NCBI GenBank assembly: GCA_014529385.2
Contig: CM043971.1
Location: forward strand, 94,463,840 to 94,527,839
Length of the DNA: 64,000 bases
Direction of reading: 5' to 3'
From: Adiantum capillus-veneris
Taxonomy: Eukaryota > Streptophyta > Polypodiopsida > Polypodiales > Pteridaceae
Within the stretch, counting starts at the first letter, position 1; the number at the start of each line of letters is the position of its first letter. The position numbers and the translations under genes are program-made. Of this stretch, positions 35,160 to 46,721 are shown one piece after another. The notes below the pieces were generated by a model. The model saw only the letters and a list, made by a program, of their open reading frames with translations, did not search any database and was not told the origin of the DNA.

Positions 35160-35969
35160 GGAATCATCTTCCTTCCTCTCATGCGGCCCCTTATCACCAA
35201 GCCCTGGCGGCCCCTTTATTGTCCACCCTCTCTAGTGTTCCAAGCCACGCCATGTCTAGCAGCCTCTCTCTTTCTCCTCTATATTGCACTTGTCCTCTCC
35301 TTTCTCAGTACCCTCCAAGGTTCCAGCACATGGCCAACCGCCTGGTAGCCCTTCAATCTCCGTCAACCGTCGACCTCCACCTCTCTATTGGTCACCCCCT
35401 CCTGCAAACTGGCCGATTTGCCCCTTTTCTACTCCGTATGGCCACCACCCAGATGGTGTCGCCACCCCATGCAGTTTGCAGTGCGCTGCCACCTTCATGC
35501 ATCGCCTTTTTTTTCCCCAAAGAGCTTGAGCTTGCCAAATTGGAGTACCCATTCTGCATACATAGCAAGTCTCACTTTGGACATAAACCCATCGACCTTT
35601 GGCACCTTCAAGCTCTCCGACCAGGTAAGTTGGAAAAGCATCTTTGACCTGCAAAACACCACATATGGCATACATATCCTGGCAAGTAGAGTCTCCTGCA
35701 GACACCTCGATCAAAATCCCATATCACAAACTTCATAGCATTTGCATACAGTATCCCTTGCCTCGTTCCCAACCTTATGATATAAGCATTTTCTCCTATC
35801 ACCTCTGATAGCAAGAAACACTTGCAGTTTTGACTAGCGAGTGTTCCATCCCTATGTACTTGTCCCCTAGCTGCATCAAATACCTTCTCAAGGTCCTTGT
35901 CATTTGCCTGCAAACTGCCATGCCTGGACTTCTTGCACTTCCATGGGTCAGCACAGTTTGGGTGCACCA
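35160..35969. repeat. right piece of direct repeat A
   Basis: 35438-35969 matches 38604-39298 (ATGGCCACCACCCAGATGG, the AGAGCTTGAGCTTGCC block, and CTTGCACTTCCATGGG). 35163-35437 has no partner in the other copy. The other copy has an extra 175 or so bases near 38690-38862. The minus strand reads CKKSRHGSLQANDKDLEKVF and DGTLASQNCKCFLLSEV, so the repeat contains part of an unrecognised coding sequence. Confidence 0.8.
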
Positions 35970-37144
35970 TCATTGCCCACCCCCTCGTTGACCATTCATG
36001 CTCCACCATAGCATTATTTAGGTAAAATAGTACTGCATATGATAGAATGATGTAAAATAGGTACAGAAACTGCATATGTGGCTATATAGATAGGATAGAG
36101 ATTGAGAGAAAATTGTCTGCTACTGCATCACCCTCCAGGGTCAAATGGAAATCTTGAAGCTTCTCCAATCATAGTGTAAGCTCCACCTGGATCAAAAGTA
36201 AAGCATTTCTCATTGCCATCCACCTGTAAAGCATGTTTATCAAAGTCTTCCTTTGCACTTGTAGGCCAATAGACACGACACCCTTCCAACTCTTCATAGC
36301 ATGGAGCTTTGTCACCCTGCATCCATAATCCTTCCTGCTAACCATAAACATACTTCCCATCACTTGAAGCACTAGTACCATAAGAAACTAACCTGTCATC
36401 TACCAAAGAGCCCTCCATAGTATAGTCCACTTCAAAAAAGCATCGCAACTAATACAACGATACCTGTAAAGCAACCTCCAATAACACATGTATCCATAGC
36501 ATCACATAAAGTAGCAAAACCCTGTAATTTTCCTCCACCTGCTGCATAGCCAAGCAAACATGTTTGACTTGCATACCTACATCCAAATCCTCAATAACAG
36601 GCTCCAAAACCAACTCTTCATACCAAAGAGTATGACCTGCTAGAGCTTCAACCTATTCTTCAAATACCTCATCACCTACAAGGTTGGTGGCATCTTCCTC
36701 TCTGCATGGAGCCTCACTCTTATAGGTTGCACCTGTATCAGTTTCCATAGAGTCATTTGTCGGAGCTATCTCTCCACGGCTACACACAAACTCTGAAACT
36801 TTAAAGTACACCTCTATATGCTCCCTAAGGCAAGGTTTCCCCACCCCTTGCATAGAAAAATCAACTTGAAATACCTCTGCTTTTGTTTCTAGCTCTTGCA
36901 AGTCATCCTTAAAAACCTGCTCTTCAATCAAATCAGATGCACAATCAAACCACATTTCTTCTAGCAAGGACTCACCACCACCATACACAAGAGAAGGCTG
37001 CTCGAACGACCGTTTCACACAAGGCATTTCCACACTTGCACTATGCTTCTCCGAGATCTTCAGCTGGCTGACAAGAAACTTGTATACATCTTTCATCACT
37101 TCATCCACATGAAAAACATCATAAGTCTCATACCTTGAAGACAT
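35608..37144 (-). pseudogene. unrecognised coding remnants of a minus-strand retroelement
   Basis: Three open stretches on the minus strand (37144-36653, 36381-36128, 36075-35608) follow the gag remnant. The first is acidic with spaced Glu/Asp and no motif I know. The second contains APCYEELEGCRVYWPTSAKE and a repeated FDPGG. The third contains WAMMVHPNCADPWKCKKSRH with spaced Cys. I do not recognise any of them, and none shows protease, RT or integrase motifs. Either this is a non-autonomous element with its own accessory frame, or captured host sequence. Confidence 0.45.
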
Positions 37145-38025
37145 GGATTCTGTCTCCCATGTAGTATATGGATCCTACTAGAGCTATGAGAGTTGTCAGA
37201 CTCCTCTTCTGATCTTGCCGATTCTTGCACCATTGCTACCTTTCTCGTTGCTGGTTCTGGAACCAACACTTCTTCTTCAAGGCCTTTTATCACCTCGTCC
37301 TCTTGAGCAAGCAAACTGGGTGGCACTTTGAATATGCCTCTCTGTATCTTTTGAGACCTGGGTGGTACTTGTTCTACCTCCTCTAGCCTGGCATCAGCTT
37401 CATGTGCTTTGATCACAGTCATATCAATAAAAAAAGGATCTTTTACCTCTTCATGCTCATCAATCTGTTTGAGCTTAGGTCCACTGGCTACCGTGATTGT
37501 AGACTGTAGCAATCCTGCCTCCATCTTCTTCTTCATTTTTTTACTCTTTGCTCTGGCAACTTTGACAGACTCTCTCACAAACATAGGGATGCAAGTAGGA
37601 TAGAAACCTTTCCATCTTCAAATACCCCGCATTGGTTGCTTAGGTAGCAACCGCAAAATCCCCCCAATAAGCTTCAAATTTATCAACAAAGGCATTGAAA
37701 TTGGCACTTACATCCTACTGCAAACCTTTGATCTTTGCATCTGCTTCCAGAGCCGACACCACCTTTCAATATCTTTGTAGAAATTGATCTCAAAATCCGA
37801 TCCAATTCTGCTTGTAAGCATCTTCTAAACTAGCGAACCAAGTTTTTTCTTTACCTCGCAGCACCAAAGGTAGAGTTTGGAGCTTTGCTTCATCTCCTGG
37901 CATCCATAGCACTGTCAGCATAAATAACTCAAAATCTGCAAGCCAATCATCTGCATCTTCATCACCAAATTCCTGCTTTATCTTGATTCACGAACACTTG
38001 GTTAAGAAGCAATCAATGGATCCTC
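37096..38025 (-). pseudogene. gypsy-type gag remnant
   Basis: From 38000 down, the minus strand reads DADDWLADFELFMLTVLWMP and KLQTLPLVLRGKEKTWFASL, the core pattern of Retrotrans_gag, then FNAFVDKFEAYWGDF and VERFYPTCIPMFVRESVKVA. A Lys-rich and then acidic tail (37584-37096) follows. Several stops break it. 38026-38038 on the minus strand reads TGGTGCCCCCACC, which could be a primer-binding site, placing the element's start just to the right. No pol recognised downstream, so this looks like a gag-only, non-autonomous element or a deletion. Confidence 0.65.
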
Positions 38026-38040
38026 GGTGGGGGCACCACA

Positions 38041-38515
38041 AGATGGAAAGGGGGAAATGAGAAAACCATAAGCAAACAATCTGAATGCCTCTCTATAGCC
38101 GAGTGATTTCACAGCACCCCTATTCCCTAGTAAACACACACCTCGATACACAATCTGCAAAAGACTATTGTCCAAGCGGGGTCCCGACCAACCCTAATTT
38201 CACACAATCATAGCACCAAGCAGATCACCCATAGACTCTTGAGAGCACCTTATACCTTAGATAAGCTATCCACTATCAGTCAATATACACTAATGCTTCA
38301 AATGACCACTAGCATACCCACAATTCCTTATACAAGCTTGCTATTTGGACATAACACTCACACAAGAAACATTTATCACTTGCACAACCCTTGACTCAAA
38401 GACATGATGAGAGAAAAGAAGGACACCAGTTTGAGAATAGAGTGGATAACAAGTACGACAAAAAAATCTCCAGCAAGAAGGTGTACAATGATGGATTTTT
38501 AAAAGTAAAAATGTC
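38041..38515. other. no gene; possible 5' LTR of the minus-strand gag element
   Basis: Anonymous sequence between the putative primer-binding site and direct repeat B. By position it could be LTR, but I found no second copy in the window, and repeat A has the copia LTR in the matching place. Confidence 0.3.
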
Positions 38516-39298
38516 CTTCTTTAGCTTATGTCAGGCCTCTTGCTCGATCACTTGCTTTTGCTGCTTTAGCAATCTTTGTCATTTGTTGGCATCGATTGTC
38601 CTTATGGCCACTACCCAGATGGCATCGCCACCCCATGCAGTCTACAGTGCACTGCCACCTTCATGCATCCCTTTTTTTTTCTTCAAGTTAAAGCTTTAAA
38701 AAGCTTTGGGTTTGGCCCCCTTGCACACGCCAAAAATTGCCGAGATTATGTTTACTTAAAAAAGCTTTCTTTTCTTCCTCAAATTCTAGAGCTCCTGTGG
38801 ACATAGCCAACCTCGTAAAAGTGGCCCTCGAATGTCAGCCATCAACCCGTAAGTACCCAAAGAGCTTGAGCTTGCCAAATTGGAGTACCCATTCTACATA
38901 CATAGCAAGTCTCGCTTTGGAGATAAATCCATCGACCTTTGGCACCTTCAAGCTCTCCGACCAGGTAAGTTGGAAAAGAATCTATGACCTGCAAAACACC
39001 ACATATGGCATACATATCCTGGCAAGTAGAGTCTCCTGCAGACACCTCGATCAATATCTCATATCACAAATTAACTTCATAGCATTTTCATACAATATCC
39101 CTTGCCTCATTCCCAAGCTTATGATATAAGCATTTGCTCCTGTCACCTGTGATAGCAAGAAACACTTGCAGTTTCGACTAGCGAGTGTTCCATCCCTATG
39201 TACCTATCCCCTCGCTGCATCAAATACTTGCTCAAGGTCCTTGTCATTTGCCTACAAACTTTCATGCCTGGACTTCTTGCACTTCCATGGGTGCACCA
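38516..39298. repeat. direct repeat B
   Basis: Same orientation and order of blocks as repeat A (27312-27399 plus 35438-35969), from CTTTAGCTTATGTCAGGCC to GGGTGCACCA. It shows what the site looked like without the CACTA insertion. Spacing and orientation around the gag remnant would suit LTRs, but the internal boundaries do not abut a primer-binding site. Confidence 0.8.
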
Positions 39299-39926
39299 GC
39301 GTGTAGCGCATAGAAAGCACTGAGTAGAGCACGCTGCTCCTGGGAACCGAAAACGAGTAGCCGCCTCTTATGCGGTTCGACACAATAGAGCATAGCCATC
39401 ACTGCACCTCACTGCAGGGTAGGTGAGGCCGAAAAAAAAATTAACCACGTTATTTAGTTGCCAGCTAGGGTCTTGCAACCATTATGACCCTTTAAGGGTT
39501 CTATCCCACGGTGGATACCGACTCAGTGTAACTAGGAAAAGTGTAGGTCTATAGTGGAGATATATAGCCAAAATGACAACATTTAGGGTTTAGTATAGCT
39601 TTTCTAATATGTTGAAAACATAAAGGCAAGTAACAAAGTGTGTGTCTGTGTGTGCGCATCACCAAGCTGTCTGTCTCGTCTCTGTGTATGTGTTTTTGGT
39701 GCAAGCTGTGTGGGGCGGAGACTATTCACTGGATGAAGACTATTCAACTCTCCCGAATGGTAGCTTTTGCATCGTGTCCACCAACTGAGTACTATGTGTC
39801 TGCTATCTCTGAGCGCTCCACCTTCAAAATCATGTCACGATGACAAGACATGCAGGGTTTTTATTTTGGGGGGGGGGGGGGGGGGGGGGGGTGGGTGGAG
39901 AGAGAGAGAGAGGTAGAGCTCTCAAC

Positions 39927-39975
<49 letters not shown>

Positions 39976-40065
39976 TGTTGGGTGTGTCACCAAGCCCTGC
40001 ACACCATAACCACAAAACGACGTCAAGTAACCGAGAAAAGATATAGTGATTAGCTTCTCCTCTTC
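39299..40065. other. no gene; poly-G and GA repeats, possible SINE-like piece
   Basis: 39304-39445 has TAGCGCATAG, a B-box-like GGTTCGACAC and a short A-run (GAAAAAAAAA), vaguely like a tRNA-derived SINE, but the box spacing is too long. 39868-39891 is poly-G, followed by GA tracts at 39898-39912 and 39933-39968. Nothing else recognised. Confidence 0.4.
39868..39968 (+). repeat. poly-G followed by (GA)n
   Basis: 24 G, then GTGGGTGGAGAGAG and a longer GA tract. Confidence 0.92.
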
Positions 40066-40276
40066 AGCGCCGTTGGTGCTCTTGGGTTGCGGGGATACTT
40101 TCAAAGCTCCAGGCTCTGCTGTCAATGCGTACTCAACTCAAGGCGAATGGGCTTTGCAACCAAAGTCCAAGGTGGCAAGCCAGAGGCTCTAGCTAGATGG
40201 AAATGGAGCAATTTGCTACACATTTGCTGCCACGTGGCATCTACCCTTACCCTTGTCTTTCTCTCTCTCTTCATGC

Positions 40277-40323
<47 letters not shown>

Positions 40324-41277
40324 CGTGCTCATTTCAGAGCACACTGGTCGGATCAAGCAGCTCGTGCCACATGGCAGGGGGAGGAGCCATTTCCAATTTC
40401 AAAAATGCCAGTTGAGAGCAAGGGGGAAAGGAGAAATTCCGCCCCAAAATAGAGAAAAATAGTGTAGAAACCCAAAAAATACCCTTAATTTTCTAAAATT
40501 TCCTCTTGGCAAACTGAAGGAAAGAAAATTTGTATGCTTGGAAAAATGATTTTTTCTCGAACACTGCCACTCACCAGTGGTCCAGTACCCTCTCTCTAGT
40601 GTTCGGGAAAAATGTGTCTCAACTTAAGATCGTGTTGTCTTCAATTTCAAAAATGCCGATTGAGAGCAAGGGAAAAAGGAGAAATTCCGTCCAAAATTTC
40701 CCTGTGAAAAATTCAAGGAAAGAATTTTATATGTTTGGGAAAATGATTCTTCCCCAACATTCTCTCCCCTTCTCCTTCTCCTGTACGTCGACAGAGCTGA
40801 GAGGACGCCAACTCCCGGGTCTCACATGGCCGATGGCCTTTGATGGTTAATTAATGGAGCGGCGAGCCTTATGCACAAAGCACATTGAGTGTACGCGAGC
40901 CGCGAGCGAGTGAGGCGCCCATGTTCGCGCAGTGCCCCGCCTGAGGGCTGCCTCTCTCTCTTGCGCTGCTATGTAGTCTCCTCTTCTCGTCTCTCTCAGC
41001 GCGAACAGTTGCAACCTTGCAAGAATCACTGCCGGGGGAGGCCGTAGCAAGGAGGGATTGCCACGTCGTAGGGGGGCCGATTCCCTTCCCCTTTTATTGT
41101 AGTATAGATAGATAAATCACAGGCTGAGTTGAGGTGGACGATTGGCCTGGGCCCCCTGGGAATCGTGCAATGTGATCTGCTTGTGAGATTTTACCGTTTG
41201 CTGCTTGTTGGTATACTGGTCACGGTCGTCATCGGTCCCTCCCAGTGCTCGAAAAAAACTTTTTTCCAAAAACTTGG
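40066..41277. other. no gene; CT repeat and a diverged direct repeat
   Basis: (CT)n at 40260-40320. Blocks TTCAAAAATGCC.GTTGAGAGCAAGG (about 40398) and GGAAAAATGATT (about 40540) recur near 40647 and 40738, so 40395-40570 is duplicated in diverged form at 40645-40770. No coding region recognised. Confidence 0.6.
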
Positions 41278-41442
41278 CAAACCTACATATGTGAAACAAC
41301 ATAGGTAAATGGACAAAATATGTGAAGCAACATAGGTAAATGGACAAAATTTGAAGGTTTTTACACCTTCAAATATAAAATTTAGAGGCAAATTTCAAAA
41401 TTTGTAGGGAGATTGCACTAAACCTAGGTTTTTTTCGAGCAC
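41278..41442 (-). repeat. interspersed repeat, copy 1
   Basis: From AACCTACATATGTGAAACAA to AAACCTAGGTTTTTTTC, shared with 41947-42125. Orientation taken from the tRNA-like end of copy 2, which lies to the right. Confidence 0.7.
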
Positions 41443-41946
41443 GGGGACTCCCGCCCCTCGTGTTGGGACAAGACGTCGCAACTTCTGCTTAAAAAGCTGC
41501 GCCCGACTCCCACTGAATAAGTGCGCTACGGCCTACGGGAACAGCGAATGCAGCACATGCTTGAACCCTTGGGCCTACCCTTTGTGCTCCAAGGCTCAAG
41601 CGCTGTAAAATTTGGGAACGGCCGAGTTTTGCAGCGGTCTTTGGACAGGTAACAAGCCGTGAGCTACGCAAACCGTCAAGGCTCAGAGATTGTTTGGACT
41701 TTGCAACCGGGGTCCGGCAGTACCCCTCACCTGCTTGCATTAAATACACCTCCTAACGTGAGCCATGCCCGCAGCGCGCTACATGCACTGGTGACTGCAT
41801 GCGTGCAGCGGGAAAAGGCTGAACAGAGAAGCCTCATTGATGACGTCATCCATTGTCCGAAGAAGGCTGAAGCGATAACTGAGCCATGGTCACGGTCACC
41901 CGTGAGCACAGTTATCAGTAGGGGGTGCATGGCATGCGTCTCGACA
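41443..41946. other. no gene recognised
   Basis: Spacer between two copies of an interspersed repeat. It is higher in GC than the flanks and has only short unconvincing frames. Confidence 0.5.
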
Positions 41947-42185
41947 TAAGTGAAACCTACATATGTGAAACAACAGAGGTAAATTGACAAAATTTGAAGG
42001 TTTTTATACCAAAGTACATTAATGTTTTCAAGATTTTGTAGGTTTTCTCACCTTCAAAAATAAAATTTAGAGGTAAATTTCAAAATTTGTAGGTGGGATT
42101 ACACTAAACCTAGGTTTTTTTCTAGCATTGGTCTCGAACCCGTGACCCCCGCCTTGGGAGGCTGTTGACGTAACCAGGGGGCCTG
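41947..42185 (-). repeat. interspersed repeat, copy 2, with tRNA-like head
   Basis: The body matches 41278-41442. Beyond it, on the minus strand, are GGTTACGTCAACAGCC and GGTCACGGGTTCGAGACC; the latter contains a good polymerase III B box. A tRNA-derived head plus an unrelated body is the layout of a SINE, here read right to left. No clear target duplication seen. Confidence 0.45.
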
Positions 42186-43427
42186 ACGGAACACGTGCTT
42201 CTAATAAAATTGATAAATAAACTCGGACGTCCACTATCCTTGTCCTACTTTACAAAATTTGTCCTTGTTTACTTCTCGGAAATCTGACGACGTTGGGCCT
42301 CTAGTGGTTCCTACTTGGAGTGCTTCACCGTGGATCCCATGGGCGAGGCTTCATTTAATACCCCGTGTTAGATAGTCATGAGGTAGAGCAACCTCCTACT
42401 CGCTCAATCAAAATGAAAGACCCAATGAAACCTCCTCCTACGAACTTTGGGGAGGCCGTACTAATGAACGCTCTAGAGATTATTAGAGCCATCAGTAGAG
42501 CTATCTTCTCATCTCCTCCCATCATCGTCTCTTTTTGGCCACGGAAGACCATAGGGTAGAGTGTGGAAGATTGTGGCAACACCCAACCCATTGGATCTTT
42601 TCGTGGGATGGTCTCCACGTGTCTAGGGTTAGTAAAGGCTCATTTACTGAGTCCTTTTCACGATGATCCTTGCAAAGAAGGTGGCACATGCAAGTCCTAT
42701 TCTATTCTTGTGACTGCAATCCTACGTGACGACTATGTTTAAGGTTTATGGCAGGCACTGTTTGGGTTTCATTTTTTTGTAGGCCAGTGATCCTCTTCAA
42801 GATCGTTTGGATCATAGTTCTGTTGTGAGCGGCTACATTCAATGGCGGCCCTATGTAGTCTTAGACTTATCTGCGCTGTGAGCTCTAGTTTGTCCTATGC
42901 TAATGTCGATGACGTGTTCATTGTTGGTGCCTGAGAGCCACGTGTTTGGAAGGTAACCCATTGTATAAAGGCAAGTTTAATAATGCTTCTTTGCAGGTGG
43001 AGGGTATTCTACATAGCAAAGGGTTTTGCCAACTCACTGTTGCAAGGTCATCAATATGGCCGGTGGTCTCTCGAGTCTCCAACGTGGCTCATTTGTGCCC
43101 GACGTTCTCTTGAGCCTTTTCTCTAAGATCTCCTACAGAGCACTCCACATGCTTCTTGTACCTTATATAGAAGGCAGGGGGGCCTGTATTGTAAAGTGCA
43201 ATGTGTAACTTCAACCTCTCCCCAGACAAAGTTGTGTTGTGTAAACTCTTGTGTAAGTTGATTGTGATGTTTGCTGCTAAGGATGGTGAATCAAACGTTC
43301 TATATGTTGTTATGCTAAATGTGTCAGCAAGCCTCAATCTTTTTGTAACATTTGACCTTTGAGGTATTATTCTTTGGTCGTTCAGTTTGTCTTGGGAAGG
43401 CTTGTCAATTGTTGTATGTTGTAAATG
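42186..43427. other. no gene recognised
   Basis: Anonymous sequence. The frame 42365-42559 (+) reads KMKDPMKPPPTNFGEA, but I do not recognise it and it has no neighbours supporting a gene. Confidence 0.5.
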
Positions 43428-43555
43428 CTCAGATTTAAAGTGACTTCAGTTAGCATGGGTGAAAGCATGTTTAGGTGGTACCACTTTTTTGCTCAGATTT
43501 AAAGTGACTTCAGTTAGCATGGGTGAAAGCATGTTTAGGTGGTATCACTTTTTGC
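43428..43555 (+). repeat. 64-bp tandem duplication carrying the left terminal repeat
   Basis: GCTCAGATTTAAAGTGACTT to ACCACTTTTTT occurs twice in a row (43428-43491, 43492-43555). Each copy includes the 17-18 bases that match the inverted repeat at 60557-60574. Confidence 0.92.
43464..43481 (+). repeat. left terminal inverted repeat of the 17-kb element
   Basis: Eighteen bases identical to the complement of 60557-60574. A second copy starts at 43528 within the tandem duplication, and either could be the true end. Confidence 0.7.
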
Positions 43556-43987
43556 ACCTTTTGGTGGTACCACCAATAGCACCTAGGTGGAGGGAAATTC
43601 AATGGTTTTCAAATTTGGGAAAAGAGGGAGAGGTAAATTCTAAATTTGCATGCCATATAATTTATGTACCTATAATCTAGATGCATGCGAGCCATTATGG
43701 GGTTGGAGTGGGTCCCCTTTTTTTGAATTTACAGTCATCATGGCCTACACTCCTTGTCCTCTTTCTCCTTTCCTCTCACGTACCCAACTAGCTTGTCACT
43801 CGGGCGCCCGCTTGTACCTATGTACTCGCTCTGCTCCCATAGCTCGTGCTCCCCCCATTGCATGTTGTAGGTGTGGCGCTCTGCCCCCCATTGCACCTAT
43901 CGCGCTCTGCCATAGCCCTGGTGGAGTTCAGCCCCCATTGCCCCCGGCATGAAAGCATAAAGGCTGCAGAAACACCCTCTGCAGAGA

Positions 43988-46640
43988 TGACTACCAAGAA
44001 GAACACTCCCTCCAGGAAGCGCAAAAACCCGACTCAGAGCACGGAGGTGACACAACAGGCAGCCCCTGTAACAAACACCACAGCACAACAGACCCGCGCA
44101 ACACATACGAAACAACAGACGCCTTCACCAACCACGACACAACAGTCTCCTACAACCAACACGACGTTGTAGACCCTAGCAACAAATACGACCACCGAAA
44201 CTTCCCTCTCCAAATGCGGGCTGTCAGCTGAAAAATCTCCTCGAAAAGGTGAGTTCTACATTGCGTTTTGGTCGTGTCTATGCGCTTCATGGCAATGCAT
44301 GGCAAAAAATCATATTTTTCAACATTGGCTGCAAATCATTTTTCTCCATGGCTTTGCTTGCAGCATCCGTGGAGTATCCAGTACTTTCTAGGTTCTGCAT
44401 TGTAGTTGCATGAGGAATATGGAATGAGCATGGAGGGCAAGCTGTCCAAGGATTTAACAGACAAGGACCTGCCACCTGAACAGTGGTCAACAATTTTCAA
44501 GGTGCCAGAGAAGAAGAAGACTAAGATCTTCCTTCACTAGGTGCATGACCACATTTACGATGCATGCAGGCTTCTATATTAGAAGGTCTACCAGGCTACC
44601 CCCTCCAATGGTGAGCTCATAACGAGGTTTGCGAGGGGGTTTGCATATGAATATTGCGATGCTACCAAAGCAAACCTTGATAGCCATAAGATTGCATAGG
44701 CTTTGGTCGGGGATCAAGTATTAGATAATGTCAAGAGCCAAAAAGGGGGACTCAATCGGAAAATACATAAGTTCATGTCCGATTGCGGCGTGAAGGAAGC
44801 CCCCACATTTGAAGGACTGATAGAGAATGATGTGGACGGCCCTCCGGCGTCCAGCCTCCCTCTACACAACATGGGTGGATAATCTTGCCGATGACCTTGA
44901 CAACAGCAGGCAGTGAAGGTAGAAGAGAAGGTGAAGTCTGCAAAGACAATCCTGGATGCAAAGCTAGACTTATGGTTGCGCAACGAAGGTACCTCGTCAG
45001 CATGTGCACCCATCATTGCATAGGTGGAGAGCCTCAGAGAGGAGGTGGAGAAACTAAAAGCCTCTCCAACTGAAAACGCAGTTGCGATTGCCAAAAAGGA
45101 GTCTGAAATTGGATCCCTTACAAGGGTACTCTCCAAGTCCTTTGGATTCAATGATGCTGCAAGGATGAAGGAGGAGGTGTCATCCATGTAGGTACTCCAG
45201 TCTTCTCTGTTTTTAAAGTGCTAGATGGTGGTTGAAAGTGCTCGCCTTTTAAGCACTTGCAAAGCACTTTCAGTCACCTACAGGCTCTTTTAAGCACATG
45301 CAAGCACTTCCAAACACCTGGAAATTCCTGCAAGTGCTTTCCAGGTGCTTAAAAGTGCTTGCAAGTGCTAAAACATGTTTGCTTATTTAGCAGTTGCAAA
45401 CACTTTTAACCACCTACAAATGCCTGCAAGTGCTAAAATGTGCCTAACTTTTATGCAATTTCAAGCACTTTGAACCACCTACAGGCACATTAAAGCACTT
45501 TGAGGCACTTTCAACCACTCGCAAACTCTTGCAAGTGCTTGAAGGTGCTTCAAAGTGGTTAAAATTGCTTCAAAATGATTTCAAAGTACTTAAAAGTGCT
45601 TCATGCAATCACTTCAAAGCACTTTAACCACTTTTAACCACTTTAAAGCACTTTTAACCACTTTTAAGACCCTACAAGAGTTTGCATGTGGTTGAAAGTG
45701 CTTCAAAGTGCTAAAAAGAACTTCCAAGTGCTAGCAAGTGCCTTTCAAAGTACTTCAAGTGGCCAAATAGAGCACCTGCAAGCACTTCCAAGCACTTTTA
45801 AACACCTACCAATGGCTGCAAGTGCTAAAAAGTGCCTAGCTTTTATGCACTTGCAAGCACTTTGAACCACCTGCAGGCAGGCACATTAAAGCATTTTGAA
45901 GCACTTTCAACCACTTGCAAAGTCCTGCAAGTGCTTGAAGGTGCTTCAAAGTGGTTAAAATTGCTTTCAAAGTGCTTAAAAGATTATTCTGCAATCACTT
46001 CAGAGCACTTTTAAGTGCTTTAAAGCACTTTTAACCACTTTTAAGACCTTGCAAGCGTTTGTGGGTGGTTGAAAGTGCTTCAAAGTGCTAAAAAGAGCTT
46101 CCAAGTGCTAGCAAGTGCCTTTCAAAGTGCTGCAAGTGGACAGATAGAGCACTTGCAAGTGTCTACAAGTACTTGAATGTTCCAACAAGTGCTCCAAGGT
46201 TCTTGCAAGTGCCTGCTGCTAGGGCCTGTATGTCTCCCATCATGGTTGGTTGAGCAAAAATCTTCCTTTGTTTTTCATTTTGTATAGAAAATAGTTCAAG
46301 AAATGGACAGGGAGCTTGGTGAGTTCAGAAGGCCTCCTTCATGAAAGCATCCAACAAGTTCATGAAAAGAGAGGGCACGGCCCTTCTAGTGCCCACTCCA
46401 CCTTCCAAGAATTTAGTGTGGATACTATTTTTTAGTGTAAATTGTGTGGCATGTGGTCAAGAACTCTCAGACAAATATGCGGCCGGTGTCTTTCAGTTGT
46501 CGTGTGCACACAGATACCATCTGTTCCGCTTTTCAGTGGTCAGCGCGACTGAGCCCAAGTGTGTTGTACCAAACTATAAATGGGAGATACCCCATATAGC
46601 AAGATGCTCGGCACTTGGGAATTCTTATATGGAGCTTGAA
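43988..46640 (+). pseudogene. coiled-coil / RING-like zinc-finger gene of the 17-kb element
   Basis: A first exon from 43988 (MTTKKNTPSRKRKNP, basic then Thr/Gln-rich) to a donor AAAAG|GTGAGT near 44251 holds one TAG at about 44170. 44410-44880 reads LSKDLTDKDLPPEQWSTIFK and LNRKIHKFMSDCGVKEAP with several stops. 44900-45190 reads VESLREEVEKLKASPTENAV, a coiled coil. After the minisatellite, 46430-46640 reads VACGQELSDKYAAG and LSCAHRYHLFR with later spaced Cys, like a degenerate RING-type finger. A possible last exon with CCPKGHKYHLGHLPC is at 47930-48010. I know no family for it. Acidic/coiled-coil plus zinc finger suggests a second transposon protein. Confidence 0.45.
45220..46225 (+). repeat. 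AAGTGCTT / AAGCACTT minisatellite, block 1
   Basis: About 1 kb of degenerate short units such as AAGTGCTTGCAAGTGC and CACTTTCAACCACTTGCA. AAGTGCTT and AAGCACTT are complements, so the array is rich in short inverted repeats. It lies between exon-like segments of the plus-strand gene, hence probably intronic. Confidence 0.9.
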
Positions 46641-46721
46641 GGTAGGTTGGTCATTTTATACAATAGAACTTATGCTAATCTGTTGTGGAGACTATTTCTG
46701 CTACTGTCAACTGGATTGGGT

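Noticed and set aside
39304-39445. tRNA gene or SINE at the GGTTCGACAC motif
   Set aside because: A- and B-box-like motifs are about 70 bases apart, and no cloverleaf could be folded by eye; kept only as a low-confidence note.
41489-41949. Protein-coding gene in the GC-rich spacer
   Set aside because: Frames on both strands are of similar length, with no motif and no start context that favours one.
42365-42559. Host gene exon reading KMKDPMKPPPTNFGEA
   Set aside because: Too short, no splice partners and no recognised domain.
45220-46225. CRISPR-like or satellite array
   Set aside because: Units are short, degenerate and without unique spacers of constant length; the setting is a plant nuclear transposon.
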